A stretch of 64,000 nucleotides of DNA from Escherichia boydii (GCA_041890495.1 CP169086.1:62001-126000), one strand, 5' to 3'. Shown: positions 28,345-38,411, numbered from the stretch's first letter. Translations and numbers: made by a program. The notes: generated from the sequence alone by a model not told the origin.

Positions 28345-28519
28345 GACGCACCGGCCCGAGGATTGTATGTAGTTTCTCCAACTGATAGTTGCCGAACCAG
28401 GGAGCACAGTGATATGCGGCCTTCTCAGAATCAAGAGATAGATATTAAGGGAACAAAAAAGATTAGATATGAAGCTTAGTTACCTGCCCGATATCTAGTT
28501 AGAGCATTTCAAACCATCA

Positions 28520-28530
28520 AAAGTGACTTT
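28520..28530. repeat. Dispersed palindrome AAAGTGACTTT, intergenic
   Basis: Perfect half-sites with G at the centre, extended to AAAAGTGACTTTT. About 240 bp upstream of trhA. Confidence 0.7.
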
Positions 28531-28772
28531 TATGCTTGAGGAGTCTCATCAGCTTCAGGATTGAGCTTAACGTAATCTTACCCCCTCCCCTCTTTCAAAC
28601 TTTTACTAAGCGTTCACTGGTACCTTTCAAAGATTATGCTTTAGGCTCCTTTGCTTAAAAATTCACCAATCGCTAAACGTTAAAAAAAGGGGGTTTATGC
28701 GAACGGAAGGATCGGAATAAAAAAGTATTATTCATTCGCGTTTACGTGAACTCAAATCTACACGGAGTAATT

Positions 28773-29126
28773 ATGGAACTTTCTTTAAATATTGGCCTTA
28801 GTGAAAAGAAATCTAACACGGCTGCACTTTTTAAAACAAAAAGCGCAAAAGTGATTTTGTTTGTTCTGCTGACCGTGCTTTTTTGCGGTCTGGCATATGC
28901 GGGTTCAGATGATGGGGCACTGGGAGATATTTGGTCATACATGAGTGAAAGTATGACTGGAGCTCCGGGCAAAATTCTGGCAGCCGCGATGTTGATCTCA
29001 AGCGTATATTTCTCTGTCCTTAAGCCTAACCCGGGCCTGGCACTGGTTTCATTATTCATGATGCTGGTAATGGCCAACGGAGAGAAAATTATCAGCACCT
29101 TTATGGATGCTGGCGTACCGCTGTAA
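28773..29126 (+). CDS. trhA: Pilin precursor TrhA
   Basis: ATG 28773 with CGGAG upstream gives 117 residues. A long leader with a hydrophobic stretch ends at AYA (residues 41-43). The mature part has two hydrophobic helices (about 67-83 and 88-101) around a short polar turn with KPNPG, the TraA/VirB2 plan. In IncHI1 plasmids the pilin is matured by the TraF-like peptidase TrhP, present here at 55082. It is first in the trhALEKBVC operon. Confidence 0.85.
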   Translation: MELSLNIGLSEKKSNTAALFKTKSAKVILFVLLTVLFCGLAYAGSDDGALGDIWSYMSESMTGAPGKILAAAMLISSVYFSVLKPNPGLALVSLFMMLVMANGEKIISTFMDAGVPL

Positions 29127-29176
29127 TTTATTGTTAATCATGCATGAGGGGGTTCATCCCCCTCTCTGGATTTTTA

Positions 29177-29494
29177 ATGAGTAAGCAGAACGACGTTCCT
29201 CAGCATACCTATAGATTCCCTTTCAGGATCAACATGCCTCTACTGATTTTGTTTTGGGATGCAAAAAAATTAGGGCTTGCATTCATTCTGGTTGCATTTG
29301 GGAATATCTTCGAATGCTTCGGGTTTTCTGTTGTAGCAGCGGTTGTGTATTGGATTGCGTATAACAAAGCAGCTGAGTCAGGAATAAGAGGATTGCTAAA
29401 ACACAGACTCTGGTGGCTCGGTTTTTTGCCAGGTAAAGCAGTTTTTAGTAGCCGTTATTTCAACGATCCATTTATCAGAGATTTGTATTCTTGA
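29177..29494 (+). CDS. trhL: Conjugal transfer protein TrhL (TraL family)
   Basis: A 105-residue protein from ATG 29177; an earlier in-frame ATG at 29144 lacks a ribosome site. It has the TraL plan: a soluble N-terminus (YRFPFRINMPLLILFWD), then a long hydrophobic hairpin (about residues 30-60), and a basic C-terminal part. TraL is an inner-membrane pilus-assembly protein. Confidence 0.85.
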   Translation: MSKQNDVPQHTYRFPFRINMPLLILFWDAKKLGLAFILVAFGNIFECFGFSVVAAVVYWIAYNKAAESGIRGLLKHRLWWLGFLPGKAVFSSRYFNDPFIRDLYS

Positions 29495-29505
29495 TGGAGC
29501 TATGA

Positions 29506-30294
29506 ATGAAAATGCTAAGTGGCATTAACATCCCTTTTTTCAAAAAATCTAAAAAGGATGAAAACGGTGATCTTGAACAGTCATACGTAAAGAAAGATGA
29601 AAGTGCTAAGGGACGTTTTTTGGACATTAAAAAACGATTTAGCCCACAAGCTGAAGCGTCAGGTGCTGGAATTACATACAGCGCCCTGATTAATCGTGAT
29701 ACAAAACTTATCCGCATTAATACTGTTTCAATAGCCGTCATTGGGTTATTGGTTGCAAAGATTCTTTTTTTCACTGACCCAGTGACGATTGTTACCCCTC
29801 CAAACATGAATGAAGAGATCACGGTTGTTGGTAACAAAGCATCGGAATCTTATAAAACACAATGGGCTCTCTTTTTTAGTACCCTTTTAGGGAATATTAA
29901 TCCAACTAATATTTCCTTTGTGACGGCCTATGTCCTCGATGCCCTATCACCTGAACTACAGGCTAAAACGAGTGAGTCTTTACAGGAGCAGATAAATATC
30001 ATGCAGGCTCGTGGTGTTGAGCAGACCTTTAAGCCTAATGATATTTACTTTGATCCAAAAAATGACATGGTCTATGTCTGGGGTACCAAAACGACTCGAC
30101 TTGTAAATGTTCCAGACAAAACTGAATCATCGAAATGGACTTATGAATGGGTTCTCGGGATGAAAAATGGTCGCCCAAGAATTGCATATGTAAATCAATA
30201 TTCCGGAACACCGAATATTAAAAAAATTACGATAAACGGCAAAGAGCAACTGGCAACGCTGGATAATCCGCCACCGTCTACAGGTAACAAGTGA
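29506..30294 (+). CDS. trhE: Conjugal transfer protein TrhE (TraE family)
   Basis: The 262-residue protein has one transmembrane segment (about residues 70-88, VSIAVIGLLVAKILFF). A VirB8-like periplasmic domain follows, beginning with the TraE-type VTPPNMNEEI and SYKTQWALFF segments. An N-terminal cytoplasmic extension of ~65 residues (KKSKKDENGDLEQS and onwards) makes it longer than F TraE. It is an inner-membrane scaffold of the mating channel. Its stop overlaps the start of trhK (TGATG). Confidence 0.85.
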   Translation: MKMLSGINIPFFKKSKKDENGDLEQSYVKKDESAKGRFLDIKKRFSPQAEASGAGITYSALINRDTKLIRINTVSIAVIGLLVAKILFFTDPVTIVTPPNMNEEITVVGNKASESYKTQWALFFSTLLGNINPTNISFVTAYVLDALSPELQAKTSESLQEQINIMQARGVEQTFKPNDIYFDPKNDMVYVWGTKTTRLVNVPDKTESSKWTYEWVLGMKNGRPRIAYVNQYSGTPNIKKITINGKEQLATLDNPPPSTGNK

Positions 30295-31565
30295 TGATTA
30301 AAAAAAAGGGCTTAGGCTTCAACGCAATTACCGCATTGATCATGCTCACGACTTCGAACTGCGTAATCGCTGAAGAATACCAATTGCCAGCAACAATTAA
30401 TAACCCGGTTGTAATGCCAGTTGGTGCTGACGGATTTCAGAATGGAGCTGCAAAAGCCATTATTCCGGGTCAAGCTGGTTCTGAACAGTCAGGTGCACAA
30501 ACAAACCTTAGTGAAGCCGGTAATGCGCAGGGACAAAAACCTACAACTGATCTCCCTACCGTGCAACTTTCTCCAGCCAGCAATGCTTCGCCTGCGGTAA
30601 GCGCTATTACTGGAGCATTATCAAATAATGCTAGTCTCCCCGGATTTGACGCACAGACCCGATCTGGTGCAATTGATAGCTATGGGAGACCAACAGGTAC
30701 CCCTTCCCAGCAGAATGCAACCAATGCGACCGCCACGTCAAAAGCCGATGAACTTTATGTCGAAGCTCGTAACCGATATAAAGAAGTTCAGCGTGTAAAT
30801 GTGCCGCCTGGTGGGAATGTGGTACTGCCAGTTTCACGAGGACTTCAAAACAGAATATCGACCAGCTTCAAGAATGCTTCTGTCAGTACTTCTACCCCTG
30901 CTGAAGAGGCAAGCATATTTGTTAATGGTGGCGATGTCTTTATTTCAACTAATACCGATAAACCAATCGGGATTATGTTGTCTGAAGATCAGGTACCTGA
31001 ATCGACCTATAACCTGACCCTGGTACCGCTTGATGTTCCCGGTGCGATGATTTCAGTTACTACATCTTTAAGCCCATCTATGCAAGCCAAACGTGAAACC
31101 TCATTGGATAAGCAAAACTATGAGGAAATGTTGGCCCGCTCCCAGTCAGAAGAACTGGCTCCAACGGATCCAAAACAAGACGATCATAAACAAAGAATCA
31201 TTGATTTATTGACTCCTGTGGCTCTTGGTGAGGTCCCTTCAGGATTCAGTTTACAACAGGACCGACTTTCTCGTATTCCTGCGTCAGAGCAGTCACCATG
31301 TAACTTTAATATGTATGCAAAGCTCGGTCAGAGACTGGTTGGCTCACGTGAACTTATTGATGTAATTCTTGTGAAAAACGATAAACCATACGGTCAAATC
31401 GTTGCTGATCAGCAGTGTATGGCAGAAGGCGTTATTGCAAGTGCTTTATTTGATAAAGCATACCTGCAACCGGGAGAAGAAACAGAGCTTTATATAGTCC
31501 GGGATAAATTGTTCAAGGAACGCGAGGCCCGGGTTACAACCAGACCAAGTCTAATCAGAAAATAA
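30294..31565 (+). CDS. trhK: Conjugal transfer protein TrhK (TraK, secretin-like)
   Basis: ATG 30294 overlaps the trhE stop by one base; a GTG at 30291 is also possible. A signal peptide ends at about CVIA. A low-complexity Ser/Thr/Asn region (~residues 40-155) leads into the TraK domain (VNVPPGGNVVLPVSRGLQNR, EDQVPESTYNLTLVPLDVPG). TraK forms an outer-membrane ring with TraV and TraB. The product is 423 residues, longer than F TraK (~240) because of the linker and the C-terminal part. Confidence 0.85.
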   Translation: MIKKKGLGFNAITALIMLTTSNCVIAEEYQLPATINNPVVMPVGADGFQNGAAKAIIPGQAGSEQSGAQTNLSEAGNAQGQKPTTDLPTVQLSPASNASPAVSAITGALSNNASLPGFDAQTRSGAIDSYGRPTGTPSQQNATNATATSKADELYVEARNRYKEVQRVNVPPGGNVVLPVSRGLQNRISTSFKNASVSTSTPAEEASIFVNGGDVFISTNTDKPIGIMLSEDQVPESTYNLTLVPLDVPGAMISVTTSLSPSMQAKRETSLDKQNYEEMLARSQSEELAPTDPKQDDHKQRIIDLLTPVALGEVPSGFSLQQDRLSRIPASEQSPCNFNMYAKLGQRLVGSRELIDVILVKNDKPYGQIVADQQCMAEGVIASALFDKAYLQPGEETELYIVRDKLFKEREARVTTRPSLIRK

Positions 31566-31566
31566 T

Positions 31567-32028
31567 ATGGGAAAAGTTACTTTGCCTGCTCTGCTTGGGG
31601 CCACCGTGATTGGTTTTGTCGTATTTGCTTTAACCAGCTTTTACTACAGGTCAGAATATATACCAAAAAGGAGTGTATTAATCGTTCCGGACGCACCCAT
31701 TAGTATCGAAGATGGCAGTAACGCTTTTCCCGTTCAGACAGTAATAATGAACGATCCAACTCTTATTGATAAATTTGTAGGAGAGGACAATATTAATGAG
31801 GAGAATGCTTTTGACTATCACAAAAGTAACGTTTTGGAACCTAATTACAAACATGAAATATCTAGAACGAGCCAGATAGATAAAGCTGAAATGAATCATC
31901 CATCTGTTCGTGAAAACTGGGCCAGAGCAGGTGAACCCTATATCGTTCCTCAGATGTCTGACAGCGAACGAAATCTAAAAATTAAACGATTCCAGAAACC
32001 TACAAGTGGAGCTAATCATGGACATTAA
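31567..32028 (+). CDS. Membrane-anchored protein in the pilus operon, 153 aa
   Basis: It has one N-terminal transmembrane segment (about residues 6-25) and a periplasmic, poorly structured remainder. It starts 2 bp after trhK and overlaps trhB by 11 bp. I know no function; the position inside the operon suggests an accessory mating-channel part. The first codons coincide with an AAAGTTACTTT palindrome (31573-31583), and a one-mismatch copy lies at 31823-31833. Confidence 0.65.
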   Translation: MGKVTLPALLGATVIGFVVFALTSFYYRSEYIPKRSVLIVPDAPISIEDGSNAFPVQTVIMNDPTLIDKFVGEDNINEENAFDYHKSNVLEPNYKHEISRTSQIDKAEMNHPSVRENWARAGEPYIVPQMSDSERNLKIKRFQKPTSGANHGH

Positions 32029-33373
32029 AAAGGCCTGGGAAAATAAGACCGTCAGACTTTCTGTTATTGGCGCTCTGCTGGTAGTGATTGTTTATATTAT
32101 TAGCCAGTCTATTTTTTCCACACCAGTTAAGAAAGAAAAGAAAACACAGAAAAAAGACATGCAGACCAATTTGTTGTTAGATGATTCGCAAATGAACAAA
32201 TTGAGTAATGAAGAAAGCCAGAAAGTATATAAAGAAATGGTTAAGCAAAACCGACTTGACCAAAATGCGGCGAAAGAGGACCGCGAAAAAGCAGAAAAAG
32301 CCCAACAGGAAACTAAAGCCCAAGTTGCAAGTTTAACTTCTCAACTTCAGCAGCTGTCTCAGCAAATTAATGATATGCAGACTAATCGAAACGGCAATCG
32401 TAACTTGGATGCTGGTAGTTCGCGTAAAACGATTAATGAGCAGGCACCGGCAGCTCCTTATCAGCTTAATGCTAATGCGCCGATTAATGGCGTAAACCCT
32501 AATTACGCTTCTATCACACCTACGCGTAATAGCCCAATGAGAACAATCACACAAAGTTCCATTAAGACTAATGGTACCGATGGTGTCATTCAGGTTATGC
32601 CCGTGTCTGAAAACAGAATCAAGGAGGGCAGAGAGGTCATTGCAGGAGATAAAGCGCCTACTCGGACTGTACGAGGTGATGGTACTGCGCCAGTTGATAG
32701 CAAAGCGCGGCATGCTGCCCGAAAAGATGAAATGTTTCTTCCGGCAACATCTATTATCACTGGTGTTCTGATTACCGGGCTTGAAGCGCCTACAAGCCTT
32801 TCTTCCAAATCAGAACCAATGCCAGTAACGATGCGTATTAAAAAAGATGTCATCATGCCCAATAATTTCACCATGGATTTGCGTGACTGTAACCTTCTGG
32901 GTTCAGCTGTTGGTGATCTGGCGTCACAGCGTGCTTACATACGTGCCACTTCTATCTCTTGTGTTAATTCAAAAGGGAAAGCTTTTGACGTAAAACTGGA
33001 AGCATATGCTGTAAGTGAAAATGACGGAAAAAATGGGATCCGAGGCACGCTTATCAGCCGAAATGGTAACGCAATTGCAGGAGCTGCATTTGCCGGTGGA
33101 CTTTCTTCACTTGCCGGTAGCTTAAGTCCCAGTAAGGTATCTTCACTTAACATCGACCCTAACTCACAGGCTCAGTATCAGTCCCCTAATTTTGGTGCAC
33201 TTGGGGCATTAGCCGGGGCTGGTGCAGCTCAAGGTGGTCTTAATCGACTCGTCGATTACTACACCGCAATTGCAGAACAACAGTGGCCAATCGTAGAAAT
33301 TAGCCCTGGCCGAGCTATTACATTTGTCGTTCAGACCGGAACTACAATTCCAACGAATCTGACCAGTCGCTGA
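32018..33373 (+). CDS. trhB: Conjugal transfer protein TrhB (TraB/VirB10 family)
   Basis: ATG 32018 with GTGGAG upstream gives 451 residues. Layout: short cytoplasmic tail, transmembrane helix (about 12-33), coiled coil (about 75-125, rich in Gln and Lys), proline-containing linker, and a C-terminal TrbI/VirB10 beta-barrel domain (FLPATSIITGVLITGLEAPT, MDLRDCNLLGSAVGDLASQR). It spans the envelope and links the inner-membrane complex to the TraK/TraV ring. Confidence 0.9.
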   Translation: MDIKKAWENKTVRLSVIGALLVVIVYIISQSIFSTPVKKEKKTQKKDMQTNLLLDDSQMNKLSNEESQKVYKEMVKQNRLDQNAAKEDREKAEKAQQETKAQVASLTSQLQQLSQQINDMQTNRNGNRNLDAGSSRKTINEQAPAAPYQLNANAPINGVNPNYASITPTRNSPMRTITQSSIKTNGTDGVIQVMPVSENRIKEGREVIAGDKAPTRTVRGDGTAPVDSKARHAARKDEMFLPATSIITGVLITGLEAPTSLSSKSEPMPVTMRIKKDVIMPNNFTMDLRDCNLLGSAVGDLASQRAYIRATSISCVNSKGKAFDVKLEAYAVSENDGKNGIRGTLISRNGNAIAGAAFAGGLSSLAGSLSPSKVSSLNIDPNSQAQYQSPNFGALGALAGAGAAQGGLNRLVDYYTAIAEQQWPIVEISPGRAITFVVQTGTTIPTNLTSR

Positions 33374-33380
33374 GGTTTAA

Positions 33381-33863
33381 ATGGATAGTTTAGAAAAAAA
33401 AGAATCGACTGAATCAGCTGGACCTGAAATCACTAAAAAAATGGTGCGAGAAAGGACAACAAAAAAAATTACCTTCGAAATTGATATTGAAAAAATATTG
33501 AAGTATTTATTTTTCTTCGCCTTTGCCGTATTGGTCATTATTTATGGTTATAAAGGCTTTATGAATGTTTACGATTACTTCAATAAACAATCCCAGCCTT
33601 CGTACAAGATTGCAGTGCTTGACATGCCTGAATTACGTAAGGAATTTTTCAAGCATCATGGAGACCGTACTGCTGACAATGATAGATCTCAATTCGAAGA
33701 ATATTTCAGAACATTAATGAAGATCTACCGTGACCGTGGCTATTTAATTATTGATGCAACGCTTGCCGTTACTGTACCGGATAGTGTTGAAATCGTCACT
33801 TATATGGAACTTGAAGATAGCTCTGAAGCGGTACAATCAAGTTCTTATAATGCAAAGAAGTAG
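33381..33863 (+). CDS. TrbI-like transfer protein (F-type), 160 aa
   Basis: A charged N-terminus, one transmembrane helix (about residues 38-60) and a periplasmic domain with KIAVLDMPELRKEFF and DRGYLIIDATLAVTVPDSVE. This matches the plan of F TrbI: an anchor, a regulator segment, then a hydrophobic strand ending in a V.D.V motif. In F, TrbI affects pilus retraction. It lies 7 bp after trhB. The assignment rests on motif shape. Confidence 0.65.
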   Translation: MDSLEKKESTESAGPEITKKMVRERTTKKITFEIDIEKILKYLFFFAFAVLVIIYGYKGFMNVYDYFNKQSQPSYKIAVLDMPELRKEFFKHHGDRTADNDRSQFEEYFRTLMKIYRDRGYLIIDATLAVTVPDSVEIVTYMELEDSSEAVQSSSYNAKK

Positions 33864-33876
33864 AGGGCACCCAATA

Positions 33877-34734
33877 GTGAAAAAGTTACTTTTCCCTTTA
33901 ATGGCGGCTTTCGCCATTATGGCGAATACGGTCACTTATGCTTCAGAGCAGGTCCTAACTAATAGTGATGCTGCTGCGTTAATGGCAAAGGCTAAGGAAG
34001 GTGGCGTTTCACCCAGTCAGATCTCGGGTGTGGTATCAAAAATGAAAGGATATAAACCTAAGGATGCCATATACATTCCTTCTGGTGGGCTATACCTCTT
34101 TCAGGACGAACGTTCGCAGCTAATGGCAGTAACGACCGATGGCCGATACTCCCTTACTGGGGGAAGCCTTGTTGATGTAATTAAACGTAAACCTGTTCTG
34201 ACTGTAGAAGAAATCAGGAATTCCTATTTTATTAGTCTTGATGAGGCCCCCTTCCCTCTGGAAATTGTAGCGTCCATTCCTCTGGGAAATTCAAAGCTTA
34301 AGAGACAAGCAGCCATTTTCATAACACTTGATTGTGACGGTTGCATGGAACTTGTTAAGAAATTTTATGCAGATCGGGACAAGTATCGGATAGATATTGT
34401 TTTAGTTCCCTCACCCGGTGAGCCAAAAGAAGAGCTTAGAAGGCTCTGGTGTAGTAAAGAAAAAGGAAAAATAAACAACCTCGATATTCTTCGTTGGCTA
34501 ATGGGAAGCAAATCCGACATTGAAAAAAGATTGCTCTCTCAAAAAGAAGCAGAAGAATGTCCGGCGGAACCTTTGGTAGCGTCATTGATGCTCGCAGGAA
34601 TTTATAAATTGCAGGGTGTACCTTCAGTTGTCAGACAGGATGGTTTGGCTGGTAATGGCATTCCAAAAGATTTCGACTACTGGTTGAACCAAAGCGTTGA
34701 ACCTCTCTTAAAAAATCCATTTGAGACAAATTAA
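33877..34734 (+). CDS. dsbC: DsbC-like periplasmic disulphide protein
   Basis: GTG 33877 with AGAGGGC upstream begins a signal peptide (MKKLLFPLMAAFAIMANTVT) cut near TYA. The C-terminal thioredoxin fold has a CDGC active site (C153, C156) and the cis-proline loop GVPS. An additional Cys pair (RLWCSK, EECPAE) may be structural. F-type transfer regions often carry such a thiol isomerase; the Cys-rich TrhU and TrhN are likely clients. An AAAAGTTACTTTT palindrome covers the first codons (33881-33893). Confidence 0.85.
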   Translation: MKKLLFPLMAAFAIMANTVTYASEQVLTNSDAAALMAKAKEGGVSPSQISGVVSKMKGYKPKDAIYIPSGGLYLFQDERSQLMAVTTDGRYSLTGGSLVDVIKRKPVLTVEEIRNSYFISLDEAPFPLEIVASIPLGNSKLKRQAAIFITLDCDGCMELVKKFYADRDKYRIDIVLVPSPGEPKEELRRLWCSKEKGKINNLDILRWLMGSKSDIEKRLLSQKEAEECPAEPLVASLMLAGIYKLQGVPSVVRQDGLAGNGIPKDFDYWLNQSVEPLLKNPFETN

Positions 34735-34743
34735 GGCTAGTTT

Positions 34744-35694
34744 ATGAACATCAAAAGATTGGTACTCAGTGCTCTGGTTGTAGGTACATCCTCATATCTT
34801 ACGGGGTGCTCCATCGGGAGTTCCGAATCCGAATGTCCAGGCATTGAAAAGGGCGTTATCTGCAAAGGTCCTCGCGAAGTTATGGAGTTAACTAATAATC
34901 GAGATGATCTATCTGCACTGGCGGGGGAAGAGTCGGAATCGGGAAAGGAGAAATCGGCTGTCAATGACAGCCGTTATCCAACTGAAATTAGCCCTCCAGG
35001 GGAAGTCAAATATCCACAGTCTACTACCCTTAAAAATCAGCCTGTGGCTTATTCAAAAACCGAAATTAAGCCAGTTGGTCAGTTACCTGTCATGTACGAT
35101 AAAACTTTAAAAATGGGTGCCCCTACTTCATCCATTGGACCACGGCCTATTTCTGGTGTACCGGTTAATTCAAACGTAAGGATGACTAGCAGTTATAGCA
35201 CTGCCTCTTCAACTGGTAACCCTTTCGTTCATCCGGCTGCGGAAGTCGTTAAACAAACAAGCTATCCGGTTTCTGCTGGAAATGCCCCACGCTACGTTGC
35301 ACCTAATTCTGATATCAGCCCTGGTAAGGATATGTACTCTCTTTACAATGGCCAGCCCGTTAACCCGACTCTCAACCCTGGGCAGATCCAGCAATACCGT
35401 TCGCAAGGTTATAAACAAGCTGTAGTGGCTCCTGAACCACTTGCTGTTCTGCAACAGGGGAAAGTAATGAGAATTACTTTTGCACCTTATACCGATGATA
35501 ACGATGCGCTTAATCTTCCCGGCTACGTTTATGTCAACGTAAAACCACAAACATGGATTGCTGGCAAGAATTCGACCTCAAACCCAGCTCGCATAGTTCC
35601 TTTAGAAGTACAGGATGCGGCCCGGGAAAATATGCAGCAGCAACAAAAAGCAACTAAAGCTGTCTCTTCGAACGGCATTGTTAGACAACTGTAA
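34744..35694 (+). CDS. trhV: Conjugal transfer lipoprotein TrhV (TraV family)
   Basis: A lipobox LTGC with the modified cysteine at residue 22 makes this a lipoprotein. A Cys pair (SECPGIEKGVIC) follows, as in TraV proteins. The middle is long and Ser/Pro-rich; the C-terminal part (VLQQGKVMRITFAPYTDDN) is the conserved TraV end. TraV anchors the TraK/TraB core in the outer membrane. Confidence 0.85.
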   Translation: MNIKRLVLSALVVGTSSYLTGCSIGSSESECPGIEKGVICKGPREVMELTNNRDDLSALAGEESESGKEKSAVNDSRYPTEISPPGEVKYPQSTTLKNQPVAYSKTEIKPVGQLPVMYDKTLKMGAPTSSIGPRPISGVPVNSNVRMTSSYSTASSTGNPFVHPAAEVVKQTSYPVSAGNAPRYVAPNSDISPGKDMYSLYNGQPVNPTLNPGQIQQYRSQGYKQAVVAPEPLAVLQQGKVMRITFAPYTDDNDALNLPGYVYVNVKPQTWIAGKNSTSNPARIVPLEVQDAARENMQQQQKATKAVSSNGIVRQL

Positions 35695-35702
35695 GGTCAA
35701 AT

Positions 35703-38384
35703 ATGGAAGCTATCAATAATTACAATAGCGGTTTAAATCGCCATCAATTAGGTGGGTTTATCCCTGTTTACGATCAATTAGCAGGGACTCACTATTTTTT
35801 GATTGATGGCAACAGATTAGGGTTTATGTTTATCTGTAATCCATCCCCTGGAGTTTTTGATAATCAGCAAGATGTTCTTGCTGAAATGTTCAAAATGGAT
35901 TTCCCTACAGATACTGTCTGTCAAATATCTCTGACTGCATTGCCAGACCTGACTTTACAGCTTAGTGCTTGGTCAGCTGTGCGAGGTGGGCGTATGACTG
36001 GGAACGATAAGCTTAAAGCAGATCTGCTTAATGGTTATCAGTTGGACTACTACGACAGAAGTATGCATAAGCCTTTAAAACCTGATCATGATAACCTTAT
36101 GTTGAGGGATTTTCAGGTATGGATCTCGCTATCGATTCCTTTACAGTCTGCCCTTCCTACCGAGCTGGAACATTCGCGTATCGATTCACTTTACTCTGAA
36201 CTTGTAAGTAAGTTAATTACGATTGGATTGCATCCGTTTAAGGTCGATGCAGAAAACTGGCTCTATTGTATAGATAAGGTCGTAAACCCCGGAAAGAACT
36301 CCCGGTGGGCTGAAGGTTTTATAGACGTTAACACTATGAAAAGGCTTAATGAACAAGTTAACGTTCCCGGCCGTAAGTATACAGTCACAGAAAATCATTT
36401 CTCATCAGTCACACAAAGTGACGACGAATCTGAGCATCGTTACTTCAAACAACTTTCCGTTGTAAAGTTTCCTGAATACGTCAATTTCGGTTGTATGTAT
36501 GAGTTAGTAGTTAACTGGATGCATGGACGTAAGACAATTTTCAGCCCATTTATGATCACTCAGACTGTTCAGTTTGCCGATCCGCTCAAGTTGTCAAAAG
36601 AAAACGTCCGCTACAAAGCAATCACTAATAAACAGGCAAGTATACCTTCAGTTGTCACATTCTGCCCTCGCCTGCGGGATATGGATAATGACTACATGGC
36701 CGTAACTCGCGAGCTTGAGGATGGCGCAAAGCTTTTAAGAGGGTATCTTACTTTCACTGTTATGGGTAGTAATGCCAATTCTGTGCAGACAGCAGCTAAC
36801 GATCTCAAATCCTTTTACCTCGAAAGCCGGGTCAAAGTAGCAGATGATTCCTTTATCGTTTTCCCGTCATTTATGTCATGTCTGCCAATGTGCAATGACC
36901 CAAAGACAATTTTCGACCTTGACCGTTCCGAAGTAGTGAGCAACACCGGAGCGGCTCATATGACACCGATCTTTGGGCCCTGGAAAGGTAATACAGATAG
37001 ACCAGTACTGAGTTTAGTTTCTCGTGAAGGTCAACTCATGGGACTTGATATTTTCAAGACTTCTGCAAGCTATAACATGGTTATTGGTGCAACGTCAGGT
37101 GCAGGGAAGTCATTCTGGACAGCATATCTAATCAATAACTATCTTGGAGCTGGACCGCGATCTAATAACCTCGTTCATTATCGCTCAACATTTAAGCATT
37201 TTTTAGAAAACGAATACCCAGATGATGATCCTGACGGTGCTCAAGTATTTGTTGTGGACGTGGGCCGTTCTTACCAGGGGATTGCGGAACAATATACAAA
37301 CAGTCAATTTATTGATTTCGGTAAAACCCCTGACTTCACCCTAAATCCCTTTGCCTTCCTAACTGACATCACTGTTAACGACGATGTATTTAACGAAGCA
37401 CCTGAATTTACCGGTGAATCAACTTCAAACGATGCAGAAAAAGACAAAGTTGCTCAGACCATAATGGTTTTGAATCAGCTAAAAATTATGGCTTCAGAGA
37501 AAGGCCTTATCGATGATTATCAACAATCAGTGATGCTTCAGCTTATTGCAGAAGAGTACCAAGAATCCAGAAAATCAGGTCGGACCGGTTCAATAACCGG
37601 CTTTGCTCTGCGTTGCAAGAAGCATGAAGACAAACGTATAAAGGATATTGGGGAGCAACTCGGAGCATGGTGCGAAGGTGGAATTTATGGGCACCGGTTT
37701 ACCGATACGTTGCCTCCAATCAACTTCGACAGCAGATTTATTGTTTTGGAACTGGAGGAGCTAAAAGGCACCCCCCACCTTCAGACAGTTGTATTAATGT
37801 CTATCATTCAGGCTGCTCAGCATGCAATGTTCATCAAAAAAGATGGGCGTCGTCGCTTGTTCATCCTTGATGAAGCATGGGAGTACATTCGTCCTGATAA
37901 TTCATCAGGTGCCGGAAATCAATCAAACCAATTCTTCTCTTCCTTCCTCGAAGCGGCATGGCGTAGGTTCAGGAAAACAAACTGCGCTGGCATCTGTATC
38001 ACACAGTCGTTCGAAGATTATTTTACTTCTTCTGTTGGCCGGGCCCTGACTGCTAACTCGCCTTGGAAGATAATCATGAAACAAGAAAAAGAAAGCATTG
38101 AAGCAATGAAGGCTAATAAATATTTTTCTACTTCAGATGCAGAATATGAACGTATGAAAAATATTCGTACAGTCAAAAAGGTGTTTTCAGAGATGTTAGT
38201 CAGGTTCGAAAACTTCCAAGAGATCTGTCGGTTATACGTAGACCGGAAAATGGAGCTTTGTTTTACTACGGATAGTGCTGACAGGAGTAAATTATGGGAA
38301 ATTCAAAGCCGCGAGAATTGTAGCTATGGCGAGGCAATAGAAATTCTCTATGCTCAAGAAGTAGCAGCGGGTTTGGCCGCGTAG
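35703..38384 (+). CDS. trhC: Conjugal transfer ATPase TrhC (TraC/VirB4 family)
   Basis: An 893-residue protein with Walker A GATSGAGKS (about residues 461-469) and Walker B RRLFILDEAWEYI (about 716-728). The N-terminal half is the TraC domain, and the C-terminal half has an RFRKTNCAGICITQS arginine region and the LTANSPWKIIMKQ segment typical of the family. It is the cytoplasmic motor for pilus assembly. It is last in the operon; a strong terminator follows. Confidence 0.95.
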   Translation: MEAINNYNSGLNRHQLGGFIPVYDQLAGTHYFLIDGNRLGFMFICNPSPGVFDNQQDVLAEMFKMDFPTDTVCQISLTALPDLTLQLSAWSAVRGGRMTGNDKLKADLLNGYQLDYYDRSMHKPLKPDHDNLMLRDFQVWISLSIPLQSALPTELEHSRIDSLYSELVSKLITIGLHPFKVDAENWLYCIDKVVNPGKNSRWAEGFIDVNTMKRLNEQVNVPGRKYTVTENHFSSVTQSDDESEHRYFKQLSVVKFPEYVNFGCMYELVVNWMHGRKTIFSPFMITQTVQFADPLKLSKENVRYKAITNKQASIPSVVTFCPRLRDMDNDYMAVTRELEDGAKLLRGYLTFTVMGSNANSVQTAANDLKSFYLESRVKVADDSFIVFPSFMSCLPMCNDPKTIFDLDRSEVVSNTGAAHMTPIFGPWKGNTDRPVLSLVSREGQLMGLDIFKTSASYNMVIGATSGAGKSFWTAYLINNYLGAGPRSNNLVHYRSTFKHFLENEYPDDDPDGAQVFVVDVGRSYQGIAEQYTNSQFIDFGKTPDFTLNPFAFLTDITVNDDVFNEAPEFTGESTSNDAEKDKVAQTIMVLNQLKIMASEKGLIDDYQQSVMLQLIAEEYQESRKSGRTGSITGFALRCKKHEDKRIKDIGEQLGAWCEGGIYGHRFTDTLPPINFDSRFIVLELEELKGTPHLQTVVLMSIIQAAQHAMFIKKDGRRRLFILDEAWEYIRPDNSSGAGNQSNQFFSSFLEAAWRRFRKTNCAGICITQSFEDYFTSSVGRALTANSPWKIIMKQEKESIEAMKANKYFSTSDAEYERMKNIRTVKKVFSEMLVRFENFQEICRLYVDRKMELCFTTDSADRSKLWEIQSRENCSYGEAIEILYAQEVAAGLAA

Positions 38385-38411
38385 AGTAAATATCTTCAAG
38401 CAAAAATAATT

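Larger units (their letters stand above)
27624..28772. other. Gene-free region between replicon 2 and trhA
   Basis: About 1.15 kb with the right iteron group (27850-28344) and two copies of the dispersed palindrome (27734 and 28520). The last ~250 bp before trhA should contain the promoter of the transfer operon. Two short open frames here overlap the iterons, lack ribosome sites and look spurious. Confidence 0.55.

Noticed and set aside
33751..33876. An upstream extension of the DsbC-like protein.
   Set aside because: It overlaps the TrbI-like gene by more than 100 bp and would bury the clear signal peptide starting at GTG 33877.
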